From: a bacterium (Candidatus Blackallbacteria) CG13_big_fil_rev_8_21_14_2_50_49_14
GTDB lineage: Bacteria; Cyanobacteriota; Sericytochromatia; UBA7694
DNA length: 64,000 nucleotides
Direction: 5' to 3'
Assembly: GCA_002783405.1 (NCBI GenBank)
Contig: PFGG01000066.1
Span: 1 to 64,000 of the forward strand
The first letter of the stretch is position 1; every line of letters begins with the position of its first letter. Positions 18,980-28,621 of the stretch are shown here, one piece after another. The notes under the pieces are model-generated. The model worked only from the letters and a program-made list of their open reading frames with translations, made no database searches and was not told the DNA's origin. The translations under genes and the position numbers were made by a program.

Positions 18980-20290
18980 TTAGAGTTTGCCAGCAGTATC
19001 GATCAGATACAGTGCTGCATCACGGTTCTCATTCCAGAACTGAGCCACACGGGAGTAGGGGGGATCAAAGCCATCGCCCCAGCTGCCAATTTCAGTGGTG
19101 AAGGACATCAAGCCCTTTTCACCAAAGGTGAAGTCATCGGTAATTCCGGAAGCAACATACAGATCAGAGGCCTGTTCAGGAACATAGCCTGTCATTTTAC
19201 CAAGTTTCTGACCCATTTCAACCAGTTTGGGACTGTTCACGCGCTGCTTGGTATAACCCCAGGGCCAGAGGATCAAATTGCTGAAGCTGTGATAGCTCAT
19301 CATGATCTTGAGATTGGAATGCGCAGAAACGAAATTACGAACAGCCTGGGTTTCGGGCTCAGAGAAAGGAGCCTTCCCCATAAAGGTATCACTGCTGGGA
19401 GAGGAGGAAGAACCGCCTGAATTCCAGTGATGGCCATAGTTGCGGTTCAAATCAACACCGCGATAGCGATTACCATCGTTGGCATTCATGTTTTTACGCC
19501 AATTGTCGCCTTTTTCAGCTTGCAGGTGACCGTCTGGATTGACCATGGGAACAATCCAGATATCGCGGGTATTGACCAGCTCAGTAATCTGGGGGTCTTT
19601 GCCGTAATTTTCGAGCAGAAGGTGAATCAGGTGCAGGGGAATTTCAACGGTCACCAATTCACGTGCGTGGTGGTTGCCAAAGAAAACGATGCCAGGTTTC
19701 TGACTGCCTTCACCTGGGCCGGTGATATGCAGGGCCCACAGATCACGGTTGCCTTCTCCATGCACTTTCTGCCAGGTATCACCGATATCGTGCAGGCTGG
19801 AGATCTGGGGATATTGCTGAGCAACCTGTTTCAGTTCTGCCAGCATTTCATCATAGGTATGGTATTGCGGGTCAAACGTATTTTGGGCGCTCATGCCGCG
19901 CTCGGGGCTGATCAGGCTGAAGTTCAAACGGCTGAGTTGCAGACGCTGAAAAACTGCATCATTGACTTGACCCAAAACATATTTGGGGGTGACCATCCAG
20001 ATATCCATGCCCAATTCAGCCAATTGACTGACCTGCGCATTGTTCTGGTAAGAAACTTTGACAACCGTATTGCCAGTGCGGGCCATGGGGCGCGCCGTCA
20101 TGAAAGAATTCTGGAATGAGGGTTCAAAATTAGCGCTCAGGACTTGCTGCTTGGGATTAACCGCATTGGCGCGCAGAGCGGGATTGCCTGTATTGTTCAG
20201 TGGCAAAAGACCGGTCTGGGCACTACAGCCCACCATCAGGGCAACAGAAGCCAGGGCCATACGAAAAGAAGTGCGAAATTGCTTTGACAT
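18980..20290 (-). CDS. M14-family zinc carboxypeptidase, probable lipoprotein
   Basis: Exported metallocarboxypeptidase. 436 residues from the ATG at 20290; a TTG at 20302 in frame sits too close to the GAGG at 20304-20307. The N-terminus is lipoprotein-like, with Cys22 after LMVG (Met at -3 is unusual). Zinc ligands His208 and Glu211 (HHARE), third ligand His334 (MMSYHS), substrate-binding GVDLNRNYGHHW and catalytic Glu400 (FTTEIGSWGDGF) are all present, so the enzyme should be active. About 125 residues precede the catalytic domain, possibly a propeptide. Likely scavenges or trims peptides outside the cytoplasm. Confidence 0.93.
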   Translation of the reverse strand: MSKQFRTSFRMALASVALMVGCSAQTGLLPLNNTGNPALRANAVNPKQQVLSANFEPSFQNSFMTARPMARTGNTVVKVSYQNNAQVSQLAELGMDIWMVTPKYVLGQVNDAVFQRLQLSRLNFSLISPERGMSAQNTFDPQYHTYDEMLAELKQVAQQYPQISSLHDIGDTWQKVHGEGNRDLWALHITGPGEGSQKPGIVFFGNHHARELVTVEIPLHLIHLLLENYGKDPQITELVNTRDIWIVPMVNPDGHLQAEKGDNWRKNMNANDGNRYRGVDLNRNYGHHWNSGGSSSSPSSDTFMGKAPFSEPETQAVRNFVSAHSNLKIMMSYHSFSNLILWPWGYTKQRVNSPKLVEMGQKLGKMTGYVPEQASDLYVASGITDDFTFGEKGLMSFTTEIGSWGDGFDPPYSRVAQFWNENRDAALYLIDTAGKL

Positions 20291-20302
20291 CGGGATAACC
20301 AA

Positions 20303-20641
20303 ACCTCGATTGAAAATTAAGTAAATCTTATCACAAATTTAAAGACATTTACAGGGGGTGGATCCCCAAAGGCAATAAATCATAGCAAATAATTTCAGTT
20401 GCTCGCATGAGAATTTGCTGAGAACCTCAAAAAAGATCGCAAAGCGCAAATAAAAAACAATTCAAAAAGCTAGCCTGATGCATTTTTCAGACAGAGAAAA
20501 GGCAGGTAGACGCGAGAGAATTTAGAAGCATGAATTGAAACTACTGTGCAAGTCAAAAAAGGGTATGCTAGTATAGTGTCTGCGTTGCTCAAAAAGGAAC
20601 GCAATTACCCCCCGGCCACAAGCCGGTCACATCGTTACAAT
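20303..20641. promoter_or_regulatory. Intergenic region with promoter elements for the tRNA-Pro unit
   Basis: No gene seen. The most likely tRNA promoter element is TATAGT at 20572-20577, with no good -35 at normal spacing. Between it and the tRNA are two small hairpins: GCGTT/AACGC and CCGGC/GCCGG around CACAA. Confidence 0.4.
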
Positions 20642-20715
20642 CGGGGCGTAGCGCAGCTTGGTAGCGCACCACTTTGGGGTAGTGGGGGTCGCTGGTTCAA
20701 ATCCAGTCGCTCCGA
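20642..20715 (+). tRNA. tRNA-Pro (anticodon GGG)
   Basis: Full cloverleaf: acceptor CGGGGCG/CGCTCCG (one G-T pair) plus discriminator A; D arm GCGC AGCTTGGTA GCGC; anticodon arm CCACT-TTGGGGT-AGTGG giving anticodon GGG; T arm GCTGG-TTCAAAT-CCAGT (one G-T pair). The 3' CCA is not encoded. T-rich sequence (TTTTTGTCTTTTTTT) follows at once and may terminate it. Confidence 0.96.
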
Positions 20716-20744
20716 TTTTTGTCTTTTTTTGGGGATTAAAACCT

Positions 20745-21740
20745 TTGAAACGCCGTTTTCTGTTATTTCTACTGGTTTTAGTAATCCTGGCAGGTTGCTC
20801 ACACTTGCTCGAGCGACCTTCGCTGGAAACCTACCGTGCTTATTTTACAGATCCCCAGGCAGCCCCCCCTGCCTGGAAAGCCGGTCAGGTCAAAGCGACC
20901 TTTTTAGGCACGACCTCCCTGGTCTTTTCCGATGGCGAAACAAATCTCTTGATTGATGGTTTTTTCACCCGCCCCGGCCCCGCCACAGAATTGCCTTTCC
21001 GCAAAATTGAAACCAACCGGGATCTGGTACGCAAATACCTTAAACGCCTGGAACTCGATCGGCTGAGTGCGATCTTTGTTTATCATTCCCACTATGATCA
21101 CGCCATGGATTCAGCTTATATCGCCCTGCAAACCGGGGCCCAGGTCGTGGGTTCAGAATCTACAGCGATGATCTCGCGTGGCGAGGGTTTGAGCTCAAAC
21201 CAAATTGTGGTTTTAGAACCCTTTAAACCCATGCACTACGGCAAATTTACAGTCACCATGGTTCCTTCCATGCATGTAGATTTGCCCTGGGTCGCCAATC
21301 TGACCGGCATGATGGGCACGATTGAAGCTCCTTTTTCTCAACCCGTTTCAATGTTTGATTACCGAGAAGGCGGCACCTTTACGATTCATATTGCCCATCC
21401 CCAGGGAACCGCCATGCTGCATGGCGGACAGTACAAAGCCGATGAACTCAAAGGCTTAAAAGCCGATGCGCTCTTTCTCTGTACCCCCGGCCTGGATCGT
21501 CTGGGAGAAAACAAAGACCGGTTTTACGATGAATTGGTAACGCAAACAGGGGTCAAAACCATTTATCCCGTGCATTGGGACGATTTCTCCATCTCGCTCG
21601 ATAAGCCCCTCGAACCCCTGCCCCGAGGCGCAGAAAATCTCGATGCGGCCATGACCTATCTGCTGGAAAAAACCAAACCACACCCAGAAGTCAAAATCCA
21701 TTTCCTGCAGGGCTGGGAACAGACAACACTCTACCAATAA
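20745..21740 (+). CDS. MBL-fold metallohydrolase, lipoprotein
   Basis: Metallo-beta-lactamase-fold hydrolase anchored by lipid. The frame opens at 20658 inside the tRNA, which is impossible; the TTG at 20745 gives a textbook lipoprotein signal, KRR then a hydrophobic run to ILAGC with Cys18. 331 residues. Metal site HSHYDH at His114-His119; preceding VKATFLGTTSLVFSDGETNLLIDG is the usual first strand pair. Resembles the UlaG-like/NAPE-PLD-like branch by eye; the substrate is unknown. Located 30 bases after the tRNA and perhaps partly read through from it. Confidence 0.88.
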   Translation: MKRRFLLFLLVLVILAGCSHLLERPSLETYRAYFTDPQAAPPAWKAGQVKATFLGTTSLVFSDGETNLLIDGFFTRPGPATELPFRKIETNRDLVRKYLKRLELDRLSAIFVYHSHYDHAMDSAYIALQTGAQVVGSESTAMISRGEGLSSNQIVVLEPFKPMHYGKFTVTMVPSMHVDLPWVANLTGMMGTIEAPFSQPVSMFDYREGGTFTIHIAHPQGTAMLHGGQYKADELKGLKADALFLCTPGLDRLGENKDRFYDELVTQTGVKTIYPVHWDDFSISLDKPLEPLPRGAENLDAAMTYLLEKTKPHPEVKIHFLQGWEQTTLYQ

Positions 21741-21779
21741 AGGGCAAAATCCAGGCCATGCCCTGCCCTTTTCCCCCTG

Positions 21780-21788
21780 TGCTAAGAT
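21780..21788 (+). promoter_or_regulatory. Extended -10 of murE
   Basis: TGC-TAAGAT, 35 bases before the murE ATG; AGAAGAAAG ribosome-binding site follows. Confidence 0.45.
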
Positions 21789-21823
21789 AGAATGTACTTT
21801 CAGTCAGAAGAAAGTCCAAAGCC

Positions 21824-23293
21824 ATGAAACTCGACACGCTGCTGCAAGCGCTGCCCGCTCTGAAAAGCGCTGAATTAAATCCTGAAATTACAGGGCTGTG
21901 CTATGACTCCCGCCAGGCAAAGGCCGGAAGCCTCTATGCCTGCTTGCCCGGTACGCGTGCCGATGGCCATCAGTTTATTCCCCAAGCCCTGGCCCAGGGA
22001 GCCGTCGCCGTACTCTGTCAAAACGATTGGCTGCAGCAACAATCTGACCTAAGCCCTGAAATCGCTTGGATCGGCGTTGAAGAAACCCGTGTGGCCCTGG
22101 CCCAGCTGGCAGCTGCCTTTTATGATTTCCCCAGCCGCAAACTGGCACTGGTAGGGGTCACAGGAACCAATGGCAAAACCACCACCACCCATCTGATTCG
22201 CTCACTGCTTGAAAAGGCGGGTCAGGCCACGGGCCTGATCGGCACCCTGGGCTGCTTCTTTGGCGCCAGCGAAATTCCCACAGGTTTTACCACGCCCTTT
22301 GCACCTGAGCTTCAGCAAATTCTGGCGCAAATGCAGCAGGAAGGGGCCCAGACCGTCACCATGGAATGCTCCTCACACGCCCTGGAACAACACCGTCTCG
22401 ACGCCCTTGAATTTGAATGCGCCATTTTTACCAATCTGACCCAGGATCACCTCGATTACCACAAAACAATGGAAGCTTACGCCAGCGCCAAACAAATTCT
22501 TTTCAAGCACCTGCTCAAAGCTCAGGGAACGGCCCTGCTGAACAGCGATGACCCCTACGCTGAAAGTTTTGCCCAAAGCTGTTCAGGTAAAATTCTGCGC
22601 TATGGTTTTGGCAGCGAGGCCGATCTGCGCGCCAGTGACCCTGTTTATGGTCTGGCTGGTGTGAGCTATCTTCTGCACTGGCAAGGCAAAATCTGGCCTG
22701 TGCGTCTGGCCTTGCCCGGACATTATAATATTCTCAATTCGCTGGCGGCCCTGGGAGCCGGGCTGGTCTTGGGCCAAGATCTGCCCAGCCTGATTGAAAA
22801 TCTGGCTCAGATTCCTGGGGTGCCAGGTCGCCTGGAAGTGGTCAGCCCAGCAAACCACCCCTTTACTGTGGCGGTGGATTACGCCCATACTCCCGACAGC
22901 CTGGAAAATGTTTTAAAAACAGCCCGCCAGTTTACCCCCGGCCGACTGCTCTGCGTCTTTGGCTGCGGGGGCGATCGGGATGCCAGCAAACGCCCCCTGA
23001 TGGGAAAAGCGGCCTCTGAATTGGCGGATCATGCCTGGCTGACCTCAGACAATCCCCGCTCAGAAGATCCTGAAGCCATTCTCAACGACATTCTGGCAGG
23101 CATTGATCAGCCCGAAAAAGTCACCCGCGAAGTGGATCGGCAGACGGCGATTGAATCTGCCCTGCAGGCTGCCCAACCTGGGGATGTGTTGATCATTGCC
23201 GGCAAAGGCCATGAAACCTATCAAATATTTAAAGATCGCACGGTTCATTTTGATGATCGTGAAGTGGCCCGCCAGTGGCTTGAAAGGAATTAG
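21824..23293 (+). CDS. murE: UDP-MurNAc-tripeptide synthetase (meso-DAP adding)
   Basis: Adds the third amino acid to UDP-MurNAc-L-Ala-D-Glu in peptidoglycan synthesis. 489 residues. N-terminal UDP-binding part (YDSRQAKAGSLYACLPG), P-loop GTNGKTTT at ~114-121, central CSSHALEQHR, and C-terminal DNPRSEDP with DNPR at 409-412. DNPR is the motif associated with meso-diaminopimelate rather than lysine, so the wall is of Gram-negative type. Not in an mra/mur cluster here; the following unknown gene starts 4 bases after its stop. Confidence 0.96.
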   Translation: MKLDTLLQALPALKSAELNPEITGLCYDSRQAKAGSLYACLPGTRADGHQFIPQALAQGAVAVLCQNDWLQQQSDLSPEIAWIGVEETRVALAQLAAAFYDFPSRKLALVGVTGTNGKTTTTHLIRSLLEKAGQATGLIGTLGCFFGASEIPTGFTTPFAPELQQILAQMQQEGAQTVTMECSSHALEQHRLDALEFECAIFTNLTQDHLDYHKTMEAYASAKQILFKHLLKAQGTALLNSDDPYAESFAQSCSGKILRYGFGSEADLRASDPVYGLAGVSYLLHWQGKIWPVRLALPGHYNILNSLAALGAGLVLGQDLPSLIENLAQIPGVPGRLEVVSPANHPFTVAVDYAHTPDSLENVLKTARQFTPGRLLCVFGCGGDRDASKRPLMGKAASELADHAWLTSDNPRSEDPEAILNDILAGIDQPEKVTREVDRQTAIESALQAAQPGDVLIIAGKGHETYQIFKDRTVHFDDREVARQWLERN

Positions 23294-23297
23294 AAAA

Positions 23298-24473
23298 ATG
23301 CCGGTTTCACTCGTACACAGAGCCATGCAACTGCGCCAGAAACTGGTCGATTATGGCCGTGAAAACTTTTCAGAACTTTATGCCCAAACCCTTGAACAGC
23401 TTTTTCCGGGGCGCAATCAAGAACTGAATGACGATGAACGCCTCGCCTTTGATACCTGGTTTGTGCTCGAATATCTATTGCCCGATCATCGCACTATCCT
23501 CTCGCATTTTCTTAAAAACTGGGAAGACGGGGCCGATCTGGTGCTGGCCGAGCAATGGCATATGGTCATACAAGGCATTTTTCAAGTTCGGCAGCTCTTA
23601 CCCGGCAACCACTTTGAACTGTTTAACCTGGTCAATGAAGTCAGCTATACCGTGGCCGGCAACCCGGATGCGCCCCTGCCCCTGGAAAAGGGTGAGTATA
23701 TTGCTGCCAAAATTATTCCTTTTCAGGACTACCACCTGTTTACAGGCGTGATTGACCGCTTGCCCACGCGCAAAAAAAATGAGCTTTATGAATTGGTCGC
23801 CGAAATTCAATTGCACAACCCCCGCATGGCGTTTATCGACAACAAAGAGCGCATCGCTCAGGCCTACCGGATTCAGGCTGAAGAATACCAGGATTTTGTT
23901 TCGTTTTTTGGCAGTGCCGAGGTCATTCTCAATGGCCGTGAACTGCCTGAAAAAATGCGAGAATTTTACCATTACCGCTATTTTCAGAAACGCAGCCAGG
24001 AAACCGGTGCCACCATCGCCCGCGCTTTTCAGGAAAAATACCATCAATTGCCCCCCTCTCCCAGTTTCGACTTTTTACCCGATCTTGAAGCCCAGGAAAA
24101 CCTGGGGATTATTTATGATAAAACCGAAGGCATGGTCTTTTTGCTGGAGTACGGCAAATTCAAAGAAATCTTTTCACGTAAGGATTTCAAACGGATCAAA
24201 AACTGGCGGCAAGTCATACAGGGCTATCTTGAAGACCCGATGATTTCTTCTTTGCCCTTTAAGCTGATGGCCCAAGCCTATCCTGAAAATACCCAGGCAG
24301 TCTTCAAAGCCCTTCTGAAAGTGAAACAATTCTCACTGGATGAAGATTTTGCTGACTTGATCAAAGAACACAAACCCATGGAAATGATGACCCATCTCAC
24401 GCCTGCCATTATTCCTTCCTTGGTCAAAAGCAAAACCTTTTTAAAATCCCTTAAATCTGGCAGCAAGTGGTAA
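23298..24473 (+). CDS. Unrecognised cytosolic protein between murE and an esterase
   Basis: 391 residues from the ATG at 23298, which has AAAGGAAT before it; an earlier in-frame start at 23196 would lie inside murE. No signal peptide, membrane helix or metal motif. The protein is mostly helical, with a well-kept aromatic/acidic block (LAFDTWFVLEYLLPDHRTIL) and an IDR-x-PTRKKNELYELVAE stretch near the middle. The last ~40 residues are basic (SLVKSKTFLKSLKSGSKW). I do not recognise the family. Close spacing to murE (4 bases) and the next gene indicates an operon. Confidence 0.8.
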   Translation: MPVSLVHRAMQLRQKLVDYGRENFSELYAQTLEQLFPGRNQELNDDERLAFDTWFVLEYLLPDHRTILSHFLKNWEDGADLVLAEQWHMVIQGIFQVRQLLPGNHFELFNLVNEVSYTVAGNPDAPLPLEKGEYIAAKIIPFQDYHLFTGVIDRLPTRKKNELYELVAEIQLHNPRMAFIDNKERIAQAYRIQAEEYQDFVSFFGSAEVILNGRELPEKMREFYHYRYFQKRSQETGATIARAFQEKYHQLPPSPSFDFLPDLEAQENLGIIYDKTEGMVFLLEYGKFKEIFSRKDFKRIKNWRQVIQGYLEDPMISSLPFKLMAQAYPENTQAVFKALLKVKQFSLDEDFADLIKEHKPMEMMTHLTPAIIPSLVKSKTFLKSLKSGSKW

Positions 24474-24478
24474 GCCCT

Positions 24479-25477
24479 ATGGATCTTGAAATCTGTTTTA
24501 AAAACACGCTTAGTAAACGTATTCTGCGTCTGACACGTTTTATCTGCCGCCACCGGGGCGTGCATTATCTTGATGAGGAGTCCATGCCGCGCCGCATGGA
24601 GCACAGTGTAGAAACTGTGGGTTTCAAATTTTTGCAACCCGCCCCCGAGCAAACCCACCTGGCCGGCAATATCCGCCTTCACCGCCAGTTTTTCTCTCGC
24701 TACCTCGAATTTGAACGCAGTATTATTGTCTATCTGCCCCCCAGCTACAAGGACAACCCCTACAAACGCTACCCTGTGCTGTATATGCATGACGGCAACA
24801 ATGTCTTTGATCCACGCACCTCCTTTGCCGGAGTCTCCTGGGAAGTCAATGACACGGTTGAAAAACTCGTTACCCAAAATAAACTCGAAGAAATCATCGT
24901 GGTGGGTATTTACAATACGCCCGCCCGACTCTATGAATACACTTGGACCCCCATGACCCTCGACAACGAAATGATGCAGGGAGGCCATGGCAAAAAATAC
25001 GCCCGCTTTATGGTGCAGGAACTCAAGCAGTTTATCGACAAAGAATACCGTACCCTGGCGGATCGACAGAATACAGCCGTGATGGGTTCCTCCCTGGGCG
25101 GCCTGATTAATTTCTATTTGGGTCGCCATTATTCAGATATTTTTGGAAAAATCGCAATTATGTCGCCATCTTTTTGGTGGGGAAATGGCATTGCCTATAA
25201 ACACGCCCAGAATTACCCCCGTGATCTGCGGATCTGGATGGATATCGGCGTCTATGAATGTGGCTCGCATCAACCCAAGGCCAATGACTATGTAATTCGC
25301 CAAACCCGCATGATGCGCGAAGCTTTGCTGCAAAATGGCTATGAAGAAAATGTGAATTTTCGCTATTTTGAGGATCCTCACGGTCACCACAATGAGTATT
25401 CCTGGAGCAAAAGGGTGCATCGCCCCCTGCTCTTCTTTTTTGGCAAAGAGCAGCAACAAAAACCATTTTCTGCCTGA
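24479..25477 (+). CDS. Esterase of the enterochelin-esterase/esterase D type
   Basis: Alpha/beta-hydrolase of the putative esterase family. 332 residues from the ATG at 24479; a GTG at 24467 overlapping the previous stop is an alternative. Seen: FERSIIVYLPPSYKDNPYKR and YPVLYMHDGNNVFDP (oxyanion-side strands), the nucleophile elbow GSSLGG with Ser205, and a late HGHHNEYSWSKR bearing the likely catalytic His. No signal peptide, so cytosolic. The natural ester is unknown; siderophore genes are absent nearby, so a ferric-enterobactin role should not be assumed. Confidence 0.88.
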   Translation: MDLEICFKNTLSKRILRLTRFICRHRGVHYLDEESMPRRMEHSVETVGFKFLQPAPEQTHLAGNIRLHRQFFSRYLEFERSIIVYLPPSYKDNPYKRYPVLYMHDGNNVFDPRTSFAGVSWEVNDTVEKLVTQNKLEEIIVVGIYNTPARLYEYTWTPMTLDNEMMQGGHGKKYARFMVQELKQFIDKEYRTLADRQNTAVMGSSLGGLINFYLGRHYSDIFGKIAIMSPSFWWGNGIAYKHAQNYPRDLRIWMDIGVYECGSHQPKANDYVIRQTRMMREALLQNGYEENVNFRYFEDPHGHHNEYSWSKRVHRPLLFFFGKEQQQKPFSA

Positions 25478-25596
25478 AAATCTGTTTTTCTGAGCACAGA
25501 TCGAATTAACATTCGCACCAATAACAGGTAAACTGAGTCAAGGATACGCAATCTCAGCTTATGGGTGTTCACCTGTGAGGGTCGTTTGCGTTGGCG

Positions 25597-25626
25597 TTGA
25601 ATGCGTAACTTGGGCAGTGCTATACT
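25597..25626 (+). promoter_or_regulatory. rpsB operon promoter
   Basis: -35 TTGAAT (25597-25602), 18-base spacer ending in an extended TGC, -10 TATACT (25621-25626). Predicts a leader of about 127 nt before rpsB, long enough for ribosomal-protein feedback control, although no known structure was recognised. Confidence 0.7.
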
Positions 25627-25759
25627 GCATCTCACACGTACTCAGATTGTATCCCGCACAACAGCAACTATCCTGAAACCTGCCATTATGGCACTGTTGC
25701 CATCTGGTTTCTACCCGTAAGCGGAATCCAAGAACTGGTGAAAAGAAAGGAATGATGAC

Positions 25760-26641
25760 ATGAGCGTCGTCTCAATGAAACAACTTCTGGAGGCTGGTGT
25801 CCACTTTGGCCACCAAACACGCCGCTGGAACCCCAAAATGAAACGGTTTATCTTTGATGAGCGCAATGGTATTTATATCATTGACCTTCAAAAAACCATG
25901 CACCAACTGAATGAAGTCTATGATGAAGTGAAACGTCGGGCCCAAGAAGGTCAACGGATTCTCTTCATTGGCACCAAGAAACAAGCCAAAGAATCCATTC
26001 AGGAAGAAGCCCTGCGTTGCGGCATGCCTTCTGTCAGCCACCGTTGGCTGGGCGGCATGTTGACCAATTTCAGCACCATTCAGAAACGCGTAAGCTATCT
26101 GAAAGATCTGAAAAAACAGGAAGCTGAAGGCGAATTCGAAATGCGCACCAAAAAAGAAGCGCTGAACCTTCGCCGCAAAATGGAAAAACTGGACCGGGTA
26201 CTCGGTGGTATTCTTGAAATGAATGAACTGCCCGATGCAGTTTATATCGTCGATCCCAAGAAAGAATATATCGCTGTTGAAGAAGCCCGCAAACTGGGTA
26301 TTCCCATTATCGGGATTGTAGACACCAACTGTGATCCTGACGTGATCGATTATCCTATTCCTGCCAATGACGACGCTATCAAAGCCGTTCGTCTGATCTC
26401 CTCCCTGATGGCCAACGCTGTTCTGGAAGGCCGGAGCATGGCCAAGGATGTGGAAGACGCAATGATGGCTCAAGCTGCTTTGGCTGAACAGGAAGCTGCT
26501 GCCCCTGCTGAAGAAGCAAGCGCTGAAGCTGCTGCTCCTGCCGAAGAGGCAAGTGCTGAAGCTGCCGCTCCTGCTGAAGAAGCAAGTGCTGAAGAAGCCA
26601 CTGGCGTGGAAGCAGATGCCGCTGTCGTTGGACAGGTCTAG
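25760..26641 (+). CDS. rpsB: 30S ribosomal protein S2 with Ala/Glu repeat tail
   Basis: Ribosomal small-subunit protein. Residues 1-~235 are a normal S2 ([20 protein letters not shown], then [45 protein letters not shown]). Beyond that, an unusual acidic tail of about 50 residues contains three copies of [11 protein letters not shown] encoded by 33-bp repeats, giving 293 residues in all. AAAGGA precedes the ATG. First gene of rpsB-tsf-pyrH-frr-cdsA, the common bacterial order. Confidence 0.97.
   Translation: MSVVSMKQLLEAGVHFGHQTRRWNPKMKRFIFDERNGIYIIDLQKTMHQLNEVYDEVKRRAQEGQRILFIGTKKQAKESIQEEALRCGMPSVSHRWLGGMLTNFSTIQKRVSYLKDLKKQEAEGEFEMRTKKEALNLRRKMEKLDRVLGGILEMNELPDAVYIVDPKKEYIAVEEARKLGIPIIGIVDTNCDPDVIDYPIPANDDAIKAVRLISSLMANAVLEGRSMAKDVEDAMMAQAALAEQEAAAPAEEASAEAAAPAEEASAEAAAPAEEASAEEATGVEADAAVVGQV
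26492..26590 (+). repeat. Three tandem 33-bp repeats in rpsB
   Basis: Units 26492-26524, 26525-26557 and 26558-26590 each encode [11 protein letters not shown], differing by a few synonymous bases. The count may vary among strains. Confidence 0.9.
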
Positions 26642-26673
26642 GAATCTGCGAAGGATTTGAGAAAGGATTAATC

Positions 26674-27273
26674 ATGACAACGATTTCTGCTGATTTAGTC
26701 AAAACCCTGCGTGAAAAAACCGGGGTTGGGATGATGGAATGTAAAAAAGCCCTGGTGGAAACCAGTGGAGATATTGAAAAAGCTCAGGAATTTCTGCGCA
26801 AGAAAGGTCTGGCCGACGCTGCAAAACGCGGAGACCGCACCACTGCTGAAGGAATGATTGAGTCTTATATCCACATGGGTGGCCAAATTGGGGTCATACT
26901 GGAACTCAATTGCGAAACCGACTTCGTCGCTCGCAATGAGAACTTCAAAACCCTGGCCAAAGATATTGCTATGCATATCGCAGCCAGTGCTCCCCAGTAT
27001 GTATCCAAAGAAGAAGTGCCTGCTGATCTGGTCAATAAGGAAAAAGATATCCTGATGGCCCAGCCTGACATGGCTTCTAAACCTGAAAATGTACGCGAAA
27101 AGATCATCGAAGGCCGTATTGAAAAATTCTACGAGCAAATCTGCTTGATGAATCAACCCTTCGTCAAAGATCCTTCCGTCAAAATTGCGGATCTGGTCAA
27201 TAAGTCCATTTCTACCATTGGCGAAAAGATCCTGGTCAAACGTTTCGTACGTTTTTCTGTCGGCGAAAGCTAA
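26674..27273 (+). CDS. tsf: Elongation factor Ts (short form)
   Basis: Nucleotide-exchange factor for EF-Tu. 199 residues against about 280 in E. coli, so it is a short form with a single core subdomain, as in Thermus and some other phyla. The N-terminal UBA-like module ([19 protein letters not shown]) and the EF-Tu-contact motif ([20 protein letters not shown]) are intact, and the C-terminus ends normally at [15 protein letters not shown], so it is not truncated by mutation. GAAAGGA precedes the ATG. Confidence 0.96.
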   Translation: MTTISADLVKTLREKTGVGMMECKKALVETSGDIEKAQEFLRKKGLADAAKRGDRTTAEGMIESYIHMGGQIGVILELNCETDFVARNENFKTLAKDIAMHIAASAPQYVSKEEVPADLVNKEKDILMAQPDMASKPENVREKIIEGRIEKFYEQICLMNQPFVKDPSVKIADLVNKSISTIGEKILVKRFVRFSVGES

Positions 27274-27278
27274 AATTC

Positions 27279-28046
27279 ATGCCTACTTCGTCTGAATTGA
27301 CAGAAGATCTGAAGACCCAAGCCCAAGGCCCCGTCTTCAAACGGATTCTGATCAAATTGAGTGGCGAAGCCCTGATGGGAAACCGGGGCTACGGAATTGA
27401 CCCTGCTGTGGTACATTCCGTAGCCTTGCAAATCAAGGCCGTTGTCTCTCATGGCGTAGGCGTTTCAATTGTCGTCGGCGGGGGAAATATCTTCCGCGGA
27501 CTGGCAGGAAGCGCAGCAGGCATGGATCGCACCACCGCCGATACGGTCGGCATGCTGGCAACCGTTATGAATGCTCTGACCCTTCAGGATGCGCTCGAAA
27601 AAGAAGGGGTCATTACCCGCGTACAAACCGCCATTGAAATGAGCAAGGTCGCCGAACCCTTTATTCGTCGCCGGGCGATTCGCCACCTTGAAAAAGGGCG
27701 GGTCGTTATTTTTGCAGCAGGAACCGGCAACCCCTATTTTTCAACAGATACAGGCGCAGCTTTGCGGGCCGCAGAAATCAACGCAGACGTGATTTTTAAA
27801 GCCACCAAGGTAGACGGTGTCTATACCAGTGACCCGGTCAAAAATCCGGATGCTACGCGGTATAACCAGATTTCATATATGGACGTGATCAAACAGGAAA
27901 TCAAGGTCATGGATACCACGGCCATTTCTCTGTGCATGGAAAATTGTATTCCGATCCTGGTTTTCAAATTGGAAGATGAAAATATGGAACGTGCCGTCAT
28001 GGGAGAAACCGTCGGCACACTGGTAGGAGGCAAGAAACATGAGTGA
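27279..28046 (+). CDS. pyrH: Uridylate kinase
   Basis: Phosphorylates UMP to UDP. 255 residues. Amino-acid-kinase fold: [64 protein letters not shown]. Five bases after tsf; the 3' end overlaps frr by eight bases. The N-terminal ~15 residues before [10 protein letters not shown] are a short extension, and the ATG at 27279 has no strong ribosome-binding site, so coupling to tsf is likely. Confidence 0.97.
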   Translation: MPTSSELTEDLKTQAQGPVFKRILIKLSGEALMGNRGYGIDPAVVHSVALQIKAVVSHGVGVSIVVGGGNIFRGLAGSAAGMDRTTADTVGMLATVMNALTLQDALEKEGVITRVQTAIEMSKVAEPFIRRRAIRHLEKGRVVIFAAGTGNPYFSTDTGAALRAAEINADVIFKATKVDGVYTSDPVKNPDATRYNQISYMDVIKQEIKVMDTTAISLCMENCIPILVFKLEDENMERAVMGETVGTLVGGKKHE

Positions 28047-28617
28047 AGATCTTCAGGAAGAAGTACTGACTATTCAAATGGAAGCCGAAGAAAAAATGGA
28101 GAAATCTCTCCAAAGTATTCGGATTGAATTTCAATCGATTCGTACAGGACGTGCCAATCCGGCGATTTTGAACCGGATCCATGTGGAGTATTACGGAGAG
28201 CCCACTCCCTTGCAGCAATTGGCCTCTGTTTCTGTTCCTGAACCACGGATGCTGGTGATTCAGCCCTATGATAAAAGTGCCCTGCAAGAAATTGATCGGG
28301 CGATTCAAAAATCAGATTTGGGCATTTCACCTTCCAATGACGGCAAGGTGATTCGTCTGAACATTCCGCCCCTGACCGAAGAACGCCGCCGCGAATTTGT
28401 CAAACTGGCAAAAAAAATTGCCGAAGATGGCAAAGTGGCTGTGCGCAACGTGCGCAGGGATGCCATTGAGCATATCAAGAAGCTGGAAAAAGACAAACAT
28501 TTGCCCCAGGATCAATCCAAGGATCATCAGGAAGAAGTTCAAAAATTGACAGATCGCTTTATTGACGCACTGGATAAAGCTGCGGCAGATAAAGAAGTCG
28601 AGATCATGGAACACTGA
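28039..28617 (+). CDS. frr: Ribosome recycling factor
   Basis: Works with EF-G to split post-termination ribosomes. 192 residues. Seen: [20 protein letters not shown], then [20 protein letters not shown] and [20 protein letters not shown], all standard. The ATG lies eight bases before the pyrH stop with GGAGG upstream. The C-terminus is slightly longer than usual and acidic. Confidence 0.97.
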   Translation: MSEDLQEEVLTIQMEAEEKMEKSLQSIRIEFQSIRTGRANPAILNRIHVEYYGEPTPLQQLASVSVPEPRMLVIQPYDKSALQEIDRAIQKSDLGISPSNDGKVIRLNIPPLTEERRREFVKLAKKIAEDGKVAVRNVRRDAIEHIKKLEKDKHLPQDQSKDHQEEVQKLTDRFIDALDKAAADKEVEIMEH

Positions 28618-28621
28618 TCCC

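Noticed and set aside
19427-20119. 230-codon frame opposite the carboxypeptidase
   Set aside because: Shadow; the M14 active-site residues lie on the other strand.
20658-20744. N-terminal extension of the MBL lipoprotein
   Set aside because: Lies inside the tRNA-Pro gene; the TTG at 20745 gives a correct lipoprotein signal.
25772-26473. 233-codon frame opposite rpsB
   Set aside because: Shadow of a ribosomal protein gene.
26492-26590. Short tandem repeats considered as a CRISPR-like array
   Set aside because: Contiguous, in frame, coding repeats without spacers.
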